DNA of 64,000 nt from Olavius algarvensis Delta 4 endosymbiont. Lineage in GTDB: Bacteria; Desulfobacterota; Desulfobacteria; Desulfobacterales; CAJINA01. Made by a program: the position numbers and the translations under genes. The notes beneath the pieces were generated by a model. That model made no database searches, was not told where the DNA came from, and worked only from the letters and a program-made list of their open reading frames with translations. Below are positions 54,144-62,936 of this stretch, piece by piece. The stretch spans positions 124,001 through 188,000 of the forward strand of contig CAJINA010000119.1 of assembly GCA_905176665.1 (NCBI GenBank), given 5' to 3'. Within the stretch, counting starts at the first letter, position 1; each line of letters begins with the position of its first letter.

Positions 54144-54189
54144 CAAACCGGTTCCGGCAGGTGTTTGCCCGGAGGCCGCCTAAATCGTT

Positions 54190-54477
54190 ATGAAACAGAA
54201 AACAAGCCTTGTTACCATCGCATTTTGGATTTTGGCCGCCCCGGTAGCCCTGGCCGGTTTTGCAGGGCTGTTTACCCGCAGTTTGAAATTCAAGCTGCCT
54301 TTTATATCCGACCACATCATTCGCAACCTCGACAGGTATACCGTCTATGGTGAGACGCTCAAAGGCCGGGCGGCAATTGTCCGGGGAGAGCACTGGTTTT
54401 TCCTGATTACCGTCGGGATTATTATTCTGATGGCCATTGTGGCCTTGATCATCAAATCTTTATCAGACGAGGGGTAA
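54190..54477 (+). CDS. Small two-helix membrane protein
   Basis: A 95-residue protein with membrane helices at about 7-28 and 69-90 and a polar loop between them. No family is recognised. It lies between the response regulator and the transaminase genes with short gaps, so one transcript is plausible. Confidence 0.65.
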   Translation: MKQKTSLVTIAFWILAAPVALAGFAGLFTRSLKFKLPFISDHIIRNLDRYTVYGETLKGRAAIVRGEHWFFLITVGIIILMAIVALIIKSLSDEG

Positions 54478-54504
54478 TTCTCGGGAACATCTTCAGGAGC
54501 GTGC

Positions 54505-55362
54505 ATGACTGTTTATTTCAATGGTGAATACAAACCCAAGGAAGAGGTCCACCTATCTCCCGACGATCGGGGGTTTTTATTCGGCGATGGCGTTTACGAG
54601 GTCATCTGCGCCTATGCGGGGCGCCAGTTCAAGGCGGATGAGCATTTTCAACGGTTGGGGCGCAGTATGACGGAGCTGCGCATTCAACCGCCGGACATGG
54701 ATGCGTTGCGCCGTGTACCGGAAACCTTGTTGCACGAAAACGGGCTTGAACAGGGCTGGGCGGTCATTTACATCCAGGTTACCCGGGGGGCCGCACCGCG
54801 CAGCCATCCCTTCCCGGATGCACAGACACCTGTCACGGTATACGCTTACGCCGCCCCCTTTGAGTCACCCGCTCAAGAGTTGGAACAGGGGGTTCGGGTT
54901 GTCTTGACCCCGGACAACCGCTGGCTGCGTTGCGATATAAAATCGGTAAACCTGCTGCCCAATGTCCTGGCCAGCCAGACCGCGCGTGAAAACGGGGCCA
55001 AAGACGTTCTGTTTGTAAGAGACGGGGCGGTTACAGAAGGGTCTTATACAAGTTTTGGGGCGGTGTTTGCGGGCAGAGTGGTCACCCATCCGGACAGTCA
55101 CTACATTCTGCCGGGTATCACCCGGAGCGTTGTCCTCGATTTATGTGCCAAGCTGAAAATTGCGGTCGAAACGTACCCGGTTCAGGTTGGCCGGCTGCAA
55201 GACGCCGATGAGTGCATGCTCTGGGGGACCACCACCCAGGTGATGCCCATTGTACAGGTGGATGACCTGACCGTGGGGGGCGGCGAGCCGGGGCCCATTA
55301 CCCGGAAATTGCAAAAAGCACTGCGTGATTTGATTCTTGATTCTAATCAGGACACGCTTTAG
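54505..55362 (+). CDS. dat: D-amino-acid transaminase / class IV aminotransferase
   Basis: The 285-residue enzyme is a fold-type IV PLP transaminase with DDRGFLFGDGVYEV near the N terminus and the PLP lysine at K146 in CDIKSVNLLPNVLA. It is closest in layout to D-alanine transaminase, which makes D-Glu and D-Ala for peptidoglycan; a branched-chain or aminodeoxychorismate lyase activity is less likely. An AGGAG site lies before the ATG. A small DUF6812-like gene follows. Confidence 0.88.
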   Translation: MTVYFNGEYKPKEEVHLSPDDRGFLFGDGVYEVICAYAGRQFKADEHFQRLGRSMTELRIQPPDMDALRRVPETLLHENGLEQGWAVIYIQVTRGAAPRSHPFPDAQTPVTVYAYAAPFESPAQELEQGVRVVLTPDNRWLRCDIKSVNLLPNVLASQTARENGAKDVLFVRDGAVTEGSYTSFGAVFAGRVVTHPDSHYILPGITRSVVLDLCAKLKIAVETYPVQVGRLQDADECMLWGTTTQVMPIVQVDDLTVGGGEPGPITRKLQKALRDLILDSNQDTL

Positions 55363-55397
55363 AGTGTTTTATCTACTTCATCATGGGGGAGAGCACG

Positions 55398-55628
55398 ATG
55401 ACAGGAAAAGACCAGACACAGTACCAGACAATCACCATCATGACGGTAGATGGTGCTACGATCCAGGGGAAGGTCTACATCCCCTCTGACGGTCGGATGT
55501 CGGATCTATTTACAAAAAGTGAGTCCCCATTTCTGGTGATGGTGAATGCCGTTTCGAGGGATGTGCAGGACAAAACGCTTTTTATCAACAAGAAACACAT
55601 TATTTGGGCGGAACCGGAGGAAGCTTAA
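55398..55628 (+). CDS. Small protein, DUF6812-like
   Basis: A 76-residue protein with a compact beta-rich pattern (TVDGATIQGKVYIPSDGRMSDLF, region 15-37; FLVMVNAV; LFINKKHIIWAEP) that I associate with DUF6812. The function is unknown. The start at 55398 follows GGGGAGAG. It follows the transaminase gene by 35 bases. Confidence 0.7.
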   Translation: MTGKDQTQYQTITIMTVDGATIQGKVYIPSDGRMSDLFTKSESPFLVMVNAVSRDVQDKTLFINKKHIIWAEPEEA

Positions 55629-55662
55629 CAATCGTAGAGAATCTTCCCGTCCTGCGGCAGCC

Positions 55663-56727
55663 TTAGAGTTTCTCCAGGAAGGTCGTCAGGGCGACCACTT
55701 CATCTTGCCCGGCCAGCTTTCGGCGAATATCGATAACATCGGATAACGCCGCCTTATCAAGCAGGAGGTGCTCCTTGCGGGTACCGGACTGGTTGATGTC
55801 AATGGCCGGCCATAAACGTTGCTCGGCGCATTTTCGGCTGAGCACCAGGTCCAAATTGCCCGTTCCCTTGAATTCCTGGTATATAATATCGTCCATGCGA
55901 CTGCCCGTTTCCACCAGGATGGTGGCAACGACCGTCAGCGAACCGCCGTTCTCGATGTTGCGTGCAGCTCCGAAGATGCGCCGGGGAATTTCGAGGGCAT
56001 TGGCTGCCAGGCCCCCGCTCATGGTCCGGCCGTGGCTCTTGGTCTCGGCATTGAATGCCCGGGACATCCGGGTCAGTGAATCTATAAGAACGACTGCGTC
56101 CCGGCCGGTTTCCGCCACACGGATGGCGGTGTTCATCGCGATGCGCGTGATGCGCATATGCTGGGAGACACTCTGGTCGGAAGAAGAAAAAAGGACGCGG
56201 GCCTCTTTAAGGCCACGCTGGAAATCAGTAACCTCTTCGGGGCGCTCATCCACCAGGAGAATGAAAACAGCCGCATCCGGGTGGTTGGTCATGACGGCGG
56301 AAGCAATGTGTTTCAGCAGGGTGGTTTTGCCCGATTTGGGTGGTGATATAATTAACCCGCGCTGACCGCGCCTCATGGGGACGAGCATATCCAGGGCTTT
56401 GCCGGTGACATCCTGAGCATCTTTCATCAGCTGAAACCTTTCCAGGGGGTCGATACTGGTTTGGGTGTGCAGCGATTCAAGGCGGTCAAAAGCGGTCGGG
56501 ATCAATCCGCAGATGGTGTCTACCTGGGATAGTTTGAGATTGCGGTTTTTTCCATCGCCGGGCACACCGCCACCCTCGATATAACCGCCTTCGGGCAGAT
56601 TGAATTTCTGAATTAGCGGTGCGGGCACGAAGGTATCGCTGGGATTGGGTTGAAAGTTTTTCTCAATGGATCGCAGGAAACCAAAACCCCGGTCTAGAAT
56701 CTCAAGATGACCCTCTACTGGTTCCAA
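55663..56727 (-). CDS. rho: Transcription termination factor Rho, short form
   Basis: The 354-residue protein is a Rho helicase with its cold-shock RNA-binding domain (GHLEILDRGFGFLRS, FVPAPLIQKFNLPEGGYIEG, region 33-52), Walker A SPPKSGKTTL (128-137), Walker B VVLIDSLTR, Q-loop KSHGRTMSGGLAANAL and R-loop AIDINQSGTRKEHLL. E. coli Rho has 419 residues; here the N-terminal helical subdomain of about 50 residues is missing, since the protein starts directly at the cold-shock domain. It should be an active hexameric terminator, although a second longer Rho elsewhere cannot be excluded. Confidence 0.92.
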   Translation of the reverse strand: MEPVEGHLEILDRGFGFLRSIEKNFQPNPSDTFVPAPLIQKFNLPEGGYIEGGGVPGDGKNRNLKLSQVDTICGLIPTAFDRLESLHTQTSIDPLERFQLMKDAQDVTGKALDMLVPMRRGQRGLIISPPKSGKTTLLKHIASAVMTNHPDAAVFILLVDERPEEVTDFQRGLKEARVLFSSSDQSVSQHMRITRIAMNTAIRVAETGRDAVVLIDSLTRMSRAFNAETKSHGRTMSGGLAANALEIPRRIFGAARNIENGGSLTVVATILVETGSRMDDIIYQEFKGTGNLDLVLSRKCAEQRLWPAIDINQSGTRKEHLLLDKAALSDVIDIRRKLAGQDEVVALTTFLEKL

Positions 56728-56981
56728 TGGATAACTCCTTAACAGTGTAAAAGCTGGCGTGGTTCAATCAAATAGTGCCTTCAGACGATTTGATGATACG
56801 GCCTTTACAGGAAGAATTTCGAGTGGATGCGATATGAGCCGGAATACAGTCACTTTCTTCCGGCTGGAATAAGGACTTACGTTTATGCCCGACAGTCGGA
56901 GTATAACAAATTACCTCCGTCGGGTATACAACTGTTTTAAGTGTTTATAATATATAATACCCAGCCTCAACAGGATTAGAT

Positions 56982-57659
56982 ATGGTTATTGTCATCGCCT
57001 TACTTACCATTACTGTTTTATTCGGGCCCGGTCTGTGGGCGGCCAGGGTTTTGCGGCGCCATAATCGCGATGAATATTTTTCGGGTAACGGTTTCGAATT
57101 GGCGCGTCTGCTCCTGGGTGATTCCGGCATCGAGACTGTCGCGGTTGAGGAGACGCCTACCGGGGACCACTATGATCCCGAAAAGAAAATGATCGGGCTG
57201 ACAAAGGGTCACTGTGGCCGGCGGACGCTTACCGCGGTAGTGGTGGCGGCCCACGAAGTCGGGCACGCTATCCAGGATCATACCGACTTTACACCGCTCA
57301 AAGCACGCACCCGCATGATCAGATCGGCCGCCCGCATGGAAAAAATCGGCGCGGGCATCATCATGGTGGTGCCGGTACTCACCGTCATTACCAGGGTGCC
57401 GGCTGCGGGCCTGCTGATGTTTCTGGGCGGCCTGGCCACCCTGTGTATCCCGGTACTGGTCCACTTGTTAACCCTGCCGACCGAGTTCGATGCCAGTTTT
57501 AAGCGGGCGCTGCCCCTGCTGGCTTCGGGGAAGTACCTTCCCGAGGAGGATTTGCCCGCAGCCCGCCGAATCCTGCTGGCCTGTGCTTTGACCTATGTGG
57601 CCAATGCCCTGGTGGGGTTATTGAACGTTTACCGGTGGTTTCGAATCCTGCGCCGATAA
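56982..57659 (+). CDS. YugP-like membrane zinc metallopeptidase
   Basis: The 225-residue protein has an N-terminal membrane helix, a zinc motif in VAAHEVGHAIQD (about residues 87-98) and three C-terminal helices, as in the neutral zinc metallopeptidase family (PF04298, B. subtilis YugP). LTKGHCGRRTLTAVVVAAHEVGHA is the conserved stretch (region 75-98). The substrate is unknown. Repeat copy D follows its stop. Confidence 0.87.
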   Translation: MVIVIALLTITVLFGPGLWAARVLRRHNRDEYFSGNGFELARLLLGDSGIETVAVEETPTGDHYDPEKKMIGLTKGHCGRRTLTAVVVAAHEVGHAIQDHTDFTPLKARTRMIRSAARMEKIGAGIIMVVPVLTVITRVPAAGLLMFLGGLATLCIPVLVHLLTLPTEFDASFKRALPLLASGKYLPEEDLPAARRILLACALTYVANALVGLLNVYRWFRILRR

Positions 57660-57663
57660 CGCC

Positions 57664-57857
57664 TGGAAGCTAACTGAAAAATCAGATTTTGACCCAAGGT
57701 GCGGCGGCCGTGAGGAGCCTCGTGTTGCGGGACTTCCCGCTGGATTTATTCCTCAAAGGTGGTCGTAAGGTGCTGGAATACATCAGGTATTTTGAAAATT
57801 TATTCTGAGCGTCCATCGCCGAGACCGGCCTGGAAGAATTTGTTGAGATGGCTTCTA
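57664..57857 (-). repeat. Dispersed inverted-repeat element, copy D
   Basis: A 194-base copy in the opposite orientation. On the minus strand it starts TAGAAGCCATCTCAACAAAT, contains CTCGGCGATGGACGCTCAG, CAAAATAC and GTATTCC in the same order as copy A, and ends with CACCTTGGGTCAAAATC and a degenerate terminus. Its terminal TAG is the stop codon of the ferritin-like gene on the minus strand. Confidence 0.75.
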
Positions 57858-58361
57858 ATCTTCCAGGTCGACTTCCATGAAGTTAAACCAGAATCCGCTT
57901 TTGGTGGCGTAGTCCAATTCTATTTGAACGGCCTCCACGTGGCGTTCCTCAATCTCCAGGAACTTTTTGAAGACAGCCTGAATGTCGCCACTGGTCTGCG
58001 CTGCAGCCTCACGATAAAAATCGCTGGTTTCCACCTCGATTGAGAGCGCGCTATTGAGCAATCGCTTGATATTGCCCAGCATTTGCTCGGGTATGCGGTC
58101 GGTCATGCTGGAAACATGGCTGGCTATCCGATCCTTGGCGGGAATGGTTGATTGAAGACGGTTTAGGTCGATCGTGTCCCCGGATTTAAGTGACGCCAAG
58201 CTGTATTCGAGAAAATCCACGTGAGATTGCTCGTCCTCCCCGAGGGCCTTGAAAAGGTCCTTCCCGCGCTGGTCGTCCACTTTGTCAACGGCTTCAAAAT
58301 ACATGTCCCGGATGCGGTGTTCGTATTCCAGGGCATCAATGAAGATTTGCTCGGAGCTCAT
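57855..58361 (-). CDS. Ferritin-like / rubrerythrin-type protein
   Basis: A 168-residue four-helix protein with Glu/His pairs suited to a di-iron site (ALEYEHRIRDMYFEA, DEQSHVDFLEYSL, SDFYREAAAQTSGDIQ, EIEERHVEAVQIELDY). It probably handles peroxide or iron in the cytoplasm, as rubrerythrins do, but has no rubredoxin domain. AGGACAT precedes the start. Its TAG stop lies in repeat copy D. Confidence 0.87.
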   Translation of the reverse strand: MSSEQIFIDALEYEHRIRDMYFEAVDKVDDQRGKDLFKALGEDEQSHVDFLEYSLASLKSGDTIDLNRLQSTIPAKDRIASHVSSMTDRIPEQMLGNIKRLLNSALSIEVETSDFYREAAAQTSGDIQAVFKKFLEIEERHVEAVQIELDYATKSGFWFNFMEVDLED

Positions 58362-58735
58362 ATGTCCTCCCGTGAGGTTGATTGAATAGATTTTATAATA
58401 TACAACCGCTCGGTTTCTCCCGCAATGACTCTTTGGGTTTTATTGGGTCTTATTTCCCGTTTGGGGTGGCTGGGTGGGAATCTTCAGGTCGGAACTTGCC
58501 AACTGGTGTCGAGTGCCTAAATTGAACTAATGTTGACGTAACCTGAAATTAAGGCTTTTGGCGCCTAGATTAAGAATATTAGCGCCGCGACAGTACACAT
58601 TTCGAAATTTTAGCCACCTGTCCCTCGCGGCACATTGGGCTGCCGCCAAATTCCGGGGACAGCTTAAAACCCGGCCGCCGGGCCAGGCGGATTAAAAAGC
58701 CCACAGCAACGTTTTGAAAGGAAACGCCGCTGCTT
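58362..58735. other. Intergenic region upstream of the MFS gene
   Basis: About 370 bases between divergent genes with no credible gene. Nothing structured was recognised; promoters of both neighbours are expected. Confidence 0.4.
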
Positions 58736-60148
58736 ATGAATAAGGATGCAGCCCCAGTCTCGCCGTACGCCATCAGAAATGTACGCCTCTTTATTGCTTT
58801 CAAGCTTTTTTTCAATGCCCGGTTCTATTATCCGGTATTTACCATTTTGTTTTTGGACTTTGGATTGACCATGGCCCAGTTTGCCCTTTTGAATGCCATC
58901 TGGGCAGCTACCATCGTGCTAGCGGAGGTCCCGTCCGGAGCCTTGGCCGATATTGTGGGGCGCCGCAAACTGATGGTCTGGGCCGGTGCGGTCATGGTCA
59001 TAGAGATTCTCCTGCTGTGTGTGGTGCCCCGGGGAAATGCGGGCCTGCTGTTCGGCGTGTTTGTTCTGAACAGGATCTTAAGCGGATTGGCGGAAGCCTC
59101 CGCCAGCGGGGCGGACGAAGCCATCGCTTACGATGCGCTCAAAGCCGCCGGCCTGCAAGCCCAATGGGGCCGGGTTCTGGCCATGTCGATCCGTCTGCAG
59201 TCGATCGGCTTCATTGTGGCCATGACCCTGGGGGCCGTCGTCTATGATCCGGCTTTTATGCAGCAAGCGGCCGATTGGCTAAGGATTGACATTATTTTTA
59301 CCCGGGATACCACCTTGCGCCTGCCGCTCTACCTTACCCTGGGGATGGCGGTCCTGGCCCTGGCTGCCGCTCTGCGGATGGAAGAGAGCGCTAATGGTCT
59401 GCAAAACGGCGCTGATCACCCCGATGGAAAAAACGGTTTACCGGCCCGCGAAGCCTTTGCCATGACGCTTCGTGCCGGGCGGTGGATCCTAGATACGCCC
59501 TTTGCGCTGGTCATCATCTGTTCCGGATTTCTATTTGACAGCATTGCCCGCATGGTAATTACCCTGTCCAGCCAGTATTACCGGGTAATCCAGGTGCCGG
59601 AGGCCGTCTTTGGCCTGATCGGATCGGGCATTGCGGTCCTTGGCCTGATCATCCCGCGCATTGCCTTGTGGATGACGGAACGCAACACTCCCCGTTACAA
59701 TCTGCTGGTTCTGGCCGGTGTCAATCTCACCGGGCTGGTCGGCATGGCCTTTTTTATACCGCTGGCCGGATTGATTCCGGCCATCATCCTGTTCAGCGGC
59801 ATGTACATGACGGGTTTTTTCGTCAGCCATTATCTAAACCACATCACGGATTCGGCCCAGCGGGCCACCGTCTTGAGTTTCAAGGGGTTGTCCTACAACC
59901 TTTCCTACGGATTGATCGGCCTGCTCTATTCCCTGCTGGTGGCCTGGACAAGGCCAGGCATTGTTGAACGGTTTTCGGATCAATCGGCTTATCAGATTGA
60001 AAACCTCACCTTCATGGCGACCTTTAACTGGTTCCTCTGGGCCTTCATCTGCGGATTCGGAATCTTATGCCTGTTTGCCCGTCGGCGGTTGCGTGGGCTG
60101 GATGTTCACCGGAAGCCGCTGGACGCGCAAGTAGGTGCTCCTGATTGA
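58736..60148 (+). CDS. MFS transporter
   Basis: The 470-residue inner-membrane protein has about twelve helices. The loop after helix 2 reads GALADIVGRRKLMV, the A-motif of the major facilitator superfamily, and a long central loop separates the halves (about 205-245). The substrate is unknown; the organisation resembles putative drug or metabolite exporters. AAAGGAAA precedes the ATG at a somewhat long distance. It appears monocistronic. Confidence 0.85.
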   Translation: MNKDAAPVSPYAIRNVRLFIAFKLFFNARFYYPVFTILFLDFGLTMAQFALLNAIWAATIVLAEVPSGALADIVGRRKLMVWAGAVMVIEILLLCVVPRGNAGLLFGVFVLNRILSGLAEASASGADEAIAYDALKAAGLQAQWGRVLAMSIRLQSIGFIVAMTLGAVVYDPAFMQQAADWLRIDIIFTRDTTLRLPLYLTLGMAVLALAAALRMEESANGLQNGADHPDGKNGLPAREAFAMTLRAGRWILDTPFALVIICSGFLFDSIARMVITLSSQYYRVIQVPEAVFGLIGSGIAVLGLIIPRIALWMTERNTPRYNLLVLAGVNLTGLVGMAFFIPLAGLIPAIILFSGMYMTGFFVSHYLNHITDSAQRATVLSFKGLSYNLSYGLIGLLYSLLVAWTRPGIVERFSDQSAYQIENLTFMATFNWFLWAFICGFGILCLFARRRLRGLDVHRKPLDAQVGAPD

Positions 60149-60311
60149 GATTTCGAGTGCTGGTTCCACGGCTTGCGTTATTCCTGTTATGCCCTATAAT
60201 GGTTGTTAACTGCCCGGTTATCCTTCTCAATGACGGATACAGGCAGGGGTCCGGGTGGCTAACCGGGTTCCGAACACAGCCGAACGTTGGCTACTGCGGT
60301 CAGGCTGACTC

Positions 60312-61073
60312 ATGAAACAATGGTTACAAGACATATTTTACTGTGAATTTTCGCTCGAGACGGACAACGAGGTGCTTGTCCGCATCCTGATGTACAACGT
60401 TTTTCTGCTGGTCTTCCTGATTACCGCCATTTCCTTTGCCATATTCCATGCCGCCCGGGGTGCCTATTTCATGGCCTTTATCCTGCTCGCCGGGTGTGCG
60501 CTGCTGATCGGCGTTCGTGAGTATATCCGCATAACCAAAGACCACCAGCGCGGGTTCAAGGTGGCCGCGGTTTTTACCCTGCCGGTATTCCTGATCAATT
60601 TCATCACCGGGGGCATTCAAAATTGCGGTCCCCTCTGGCACTATTGTTATCCCATGGTGGCGCTTCTCCTGGTTGGCCCCCGGTGGGGCTCGCTGGCATC
60701 CATAGCCTTGATCGGCGTGTCCATGCTCCTGCTTGTGGCGCCGTTTAACCTCCTCATGCTGACCAGCTATACCCCGGAGTTCCTGCTGCGCTTTTTTATT
60801 TCCTATATGATCGTTTACTTTCTGGCTTTTACTTACGAACTTCAGAAAAGGCGCGCCCGGACCCGGCTGAAAATCCTCAGCGGCTTGCTGCCCATTTGCG
60901 CCAGCTGCAAAAAAATCAGAGATGATAAAGGATACTGGAACCAGATCGAGGCCTATATTGCCGAACATTCCAAAGCAGAGTTCAGCCACAGCATCTGCCC
61001 GGAGTGTTCGCAGAAGCTCTACCCGGAATACGACTTCAAGGCTCAGTCGGCCCCCCCGCCCCCAGCGGCCTGA
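60312..61073 (+). CDS. Membrane sensor-like protein with Cys-rich C-terminal tail
   Basis: The 253-residue protein has six membrane helices (about 25-185), like the membrane sensor modules of bacterial signalling proteins. A cytoplasmic tail follows with ILSGLLPICASCKKIRDDKGYW and HSICPECSQKLYPEY, giving two CxxC pairs. The tail is one I know from the C termini of PAS sensor proteins in delta-proteobacteria. No kinase, GGDEF or other output domain is present. Confidence 0.78.
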   Translation: MKQWLQDIFYCEFSLETDNEVLVRILMYNVFLLVFLITAISFAIFHAARGAYFMAFILLAGCALLIGVREYIRITKDHQRGFKVAAVFTLPVFLINFITGGIQNCGPLWHYCYPMVALLLVGPRWGSLASIALIGVSMLLLVAPFNLLMLTSYTPEFLLRFFISYMIVYFLAFTYELQKRRARTRLKILSGLLPICASCKKIRDDKGYWNQIEAYIAEHSKAEFSHSICPECSQKLYPEYDFKAQSAPPPPAA

Positions 61074-61212
61074 CAGGCTTGCCAAGGCCTTTTTTCCTTG
61101 CAAAATAATTGAAACTTCAGCAAAGTAAGCCGCGTGTGGGTGCTGATTGCGCCACGCTGGATTTTCATTTCAAATTACAATCACCTGAATGCATAAAAAG
61201 GATGGCCTGGGT

Positions 61213-61875
61213 ATGAAAAAATGGCGATGTGGTGTTTGCGGATATGTATATGAAGGCGATGAACCGCCGGACAAGTGCCCGGTTTGCGGAGCAGACAAGA
61301 ACCTGTTTGAAGAGATCATTGAAACACCGCCGGCCGGCGATCAAGCCGCCGCAAAGGACAAGCCCGAGGAGACCGCACCGCCACCCGAATCCCGGGGCGT
61401 GGATTTGGGACCCTTACCGACCACACCGTTGGGCCGGGTGCTGAATTTTATCCTTGAACAGATGTTGAAACACCACGCCCACCCCATATCGGTTCATTTC
61501 CCGAACGGGGTCCTGCCGGTAGCCTTCATTTTTACGATTCTCGCCGTGCTGCTCGAATCCCGCGCCCTGGAGACGGCGGCCTACTGCAACCTGGTATTCG
61601 TAGTGCTGGCCTTGCCCCTGGTTCTATTTTCCGGATACGTGGAGTGGCAAAAACGGTACATGGGGCTGCGCAGTCGGCAATTTATGGTTAAAATCGGCTG
61701 TGCGGTGGCCGTCTCCGTACTGTTACTCATCGTTGTGGTTTGGTGGACCGTGAACCCGGATGTACTCCAGGTACCATCATCCGGCCGGACCATATTCATG
61801 CTGGCCAATCTCTTGGCTCTGGGAGCTGCGGTTGTGGCGGGATTGATTGGGGGCAAACTCGTCTTCAAAGATTAG
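61213..61875 (+). CDS. Rubredoxin-DUF2231 membrane fusion protein
   Basis: The 220-residue protein has an N-terminal rubredoxin-like iron site (C6xxC9 and C22xxC25; [23 protein letters not shown]), a Pro/Ala-rich linker (about 35-65) and a four-helix membrane domain of the DUF2231 kind ([20 protein letters not shown], region 87-106). The membrane His residues could hold haem, making it a candidate electron carrier between membrane and rubredoxin partner. The start at 61213 is preferred over an upstream ATG at 61189. Confidence 0.85.
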   Translation: MKKWRCGVCGYVYEGDEPPDKCPVCGADKNLFEEIIETPPAGDQAAAKDKPEETAPPPESRGVDLGPLPTTPLGRVLNFILEQMLKHHAHPISVHFPNGVLPVAFIFTILAVLLESRALETAAYCNLVFVVLALPLVLFSGYVEWQKRYMGLRSRQFMVKIGCAVAVSVLLLIVVVWWTVNPDVLQVPSSGRTIFMLANLLALGAAVVAGLIGGKLVFKD

Positions 61876-61946
61876 ATGCTGTTCACCGGCGCATCGCCGC
61901 CAGCGTGTGAGCGGCAATGTGCCGGGAGCCTTCAATTGCGGGCCCT

Positions 61947-62309
61947 TTAAAAGACATGCTCTACAGTAATGAAGGCTGTTGACTTGGCATGATCTATGAA
62001 TTTGGCTTCATCTTCGAGTAAAATTGCGCTCAGTTTTTGTCCCTCCGGTGAGCTCATCGCCTCAATTAGCGCTTCTTCGGACTCAAACCAGACTTCAGCG
62101 ACACCATCGTATGCCTGTGCCATCCCTCTGGATGCGCGGATATTTTCGTTGAGCGGCGTATCAACGGTATGGTCTTGCACGTATCGCTTTGCTTTGTAAT
62201 CGTCTGCAAATTTTTGGAAAAGCGGACCATGCTGATTAAGCCAATAATCTTGAAACTGTTTTCGGGACATATCCGGATGGCGGCATATGCACATAACAAA
62301 TTTAATCAT
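61947..62309 (-). CDS. EthD-domain protein
   Basis: A 120-residue ferredoxin-like alpha/beta-barrel protein: MIKFVMCICRHPDMSRKQFQDYW, NQHGPLFQK and YDGVAEVWFESEEALIEAM are typical of the EthD/stress-responsive barrel family (start region 1-23). Members act as accessory or small ring-modifying enzymes. The role here is unknown. It shares its strand with the small membrane protein gene that lies about 40 bases upstream. Confidence 0.85.
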   Translation of the reverse strand: MIKFVMCICRHPDMSRKQFQDYWLNQHGPLFQKFADDYKAKRYVQDHTVDTPLNENIRASRGMAQAYDGVAEVWFESEEALIEAMSSPEGQKLSAILLEDEAKFIDHAKSTAFITVEHVF

Positions 62310-62347
62310 GGAGGCCTACCCTTGCGTCTCTTTGGTTTAATGAACGG

Positions 62348-62563
62348 CTATCTTGACGTTTTAGCGCTGATCAGTTTGCAGGTTTTGCTTTCCGGTGCGA
62401 AAAGCAGGAACCCGGCGAAAAATAGAAAAGGTAGTGCAAAAAAAAGGCCGACAATGGGCACCATCACCGCGCCGATAAACGCCAGCAGCAGGCTGAAGAC
62501 CAGGAATACCAGGCCCAGCATCCGGCTGGATATCTTTATGGAAAAGCATTCGATTTTATTCAT
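62348..62563 (-). CDS. Small two-helix membrane protein
   Basis: A 71-residue protein with two hydrophobic helices (about 15-35 and 37-55) separated by a tight turn. AAGGAG lies 7 bases before the ATG at 62563. No family is recognised. It probably shares a transcript with the EthD gene. Confidence 0.65.
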   Translation of the reverse strand: MNKIECFSIKISSRMLGLVFLVFSLLLAFIGAVMVPIVGLFFALPFLFFAGFLLFAPESKTCKLISAKTSR

Positions 62564-62936
62564 CGCATAACTCCTTATGTTGTCAGGCAACCTGTCAAAG
62601 GTCTCGGCAAAGATCAGTAGGTATCACCTTCAGGTGTAAAATTAAGGTAGTCACGAAACAGGTGGTTTCAACCGGGGCCAAAGCAAATGGGCTTTACCCG
62701 GGATTTTGATGTTTCAACCGCTTGAAGGTTGACTTTGCACCGCCATGTTTCTATGCTTTTTTTGATACCGCCGCCATCGGAACATATCCGGAACCGTCTG
62801 TACCTCTCATGCCTTCCAGCTGCTACCGCAACGGATTAGCCGTAACCCCAAAGAACCAAGTATTGGCTGCGTGTCAGTAGTTTGAACACTGGGCCGGTGT
62901 ACCGCCTGCCGCGGCACCGGCAACAAGGGCAGTCCC
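62564..62936. other. Intergenic region upstream of the radical SAM gene
   Basis: About 370 bases between divergent genes. A small inverted repeat CAACC-N7-GGTTG near 62716-62732 is the only structure noticed; no gene is seen. Confidence 0.4.
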
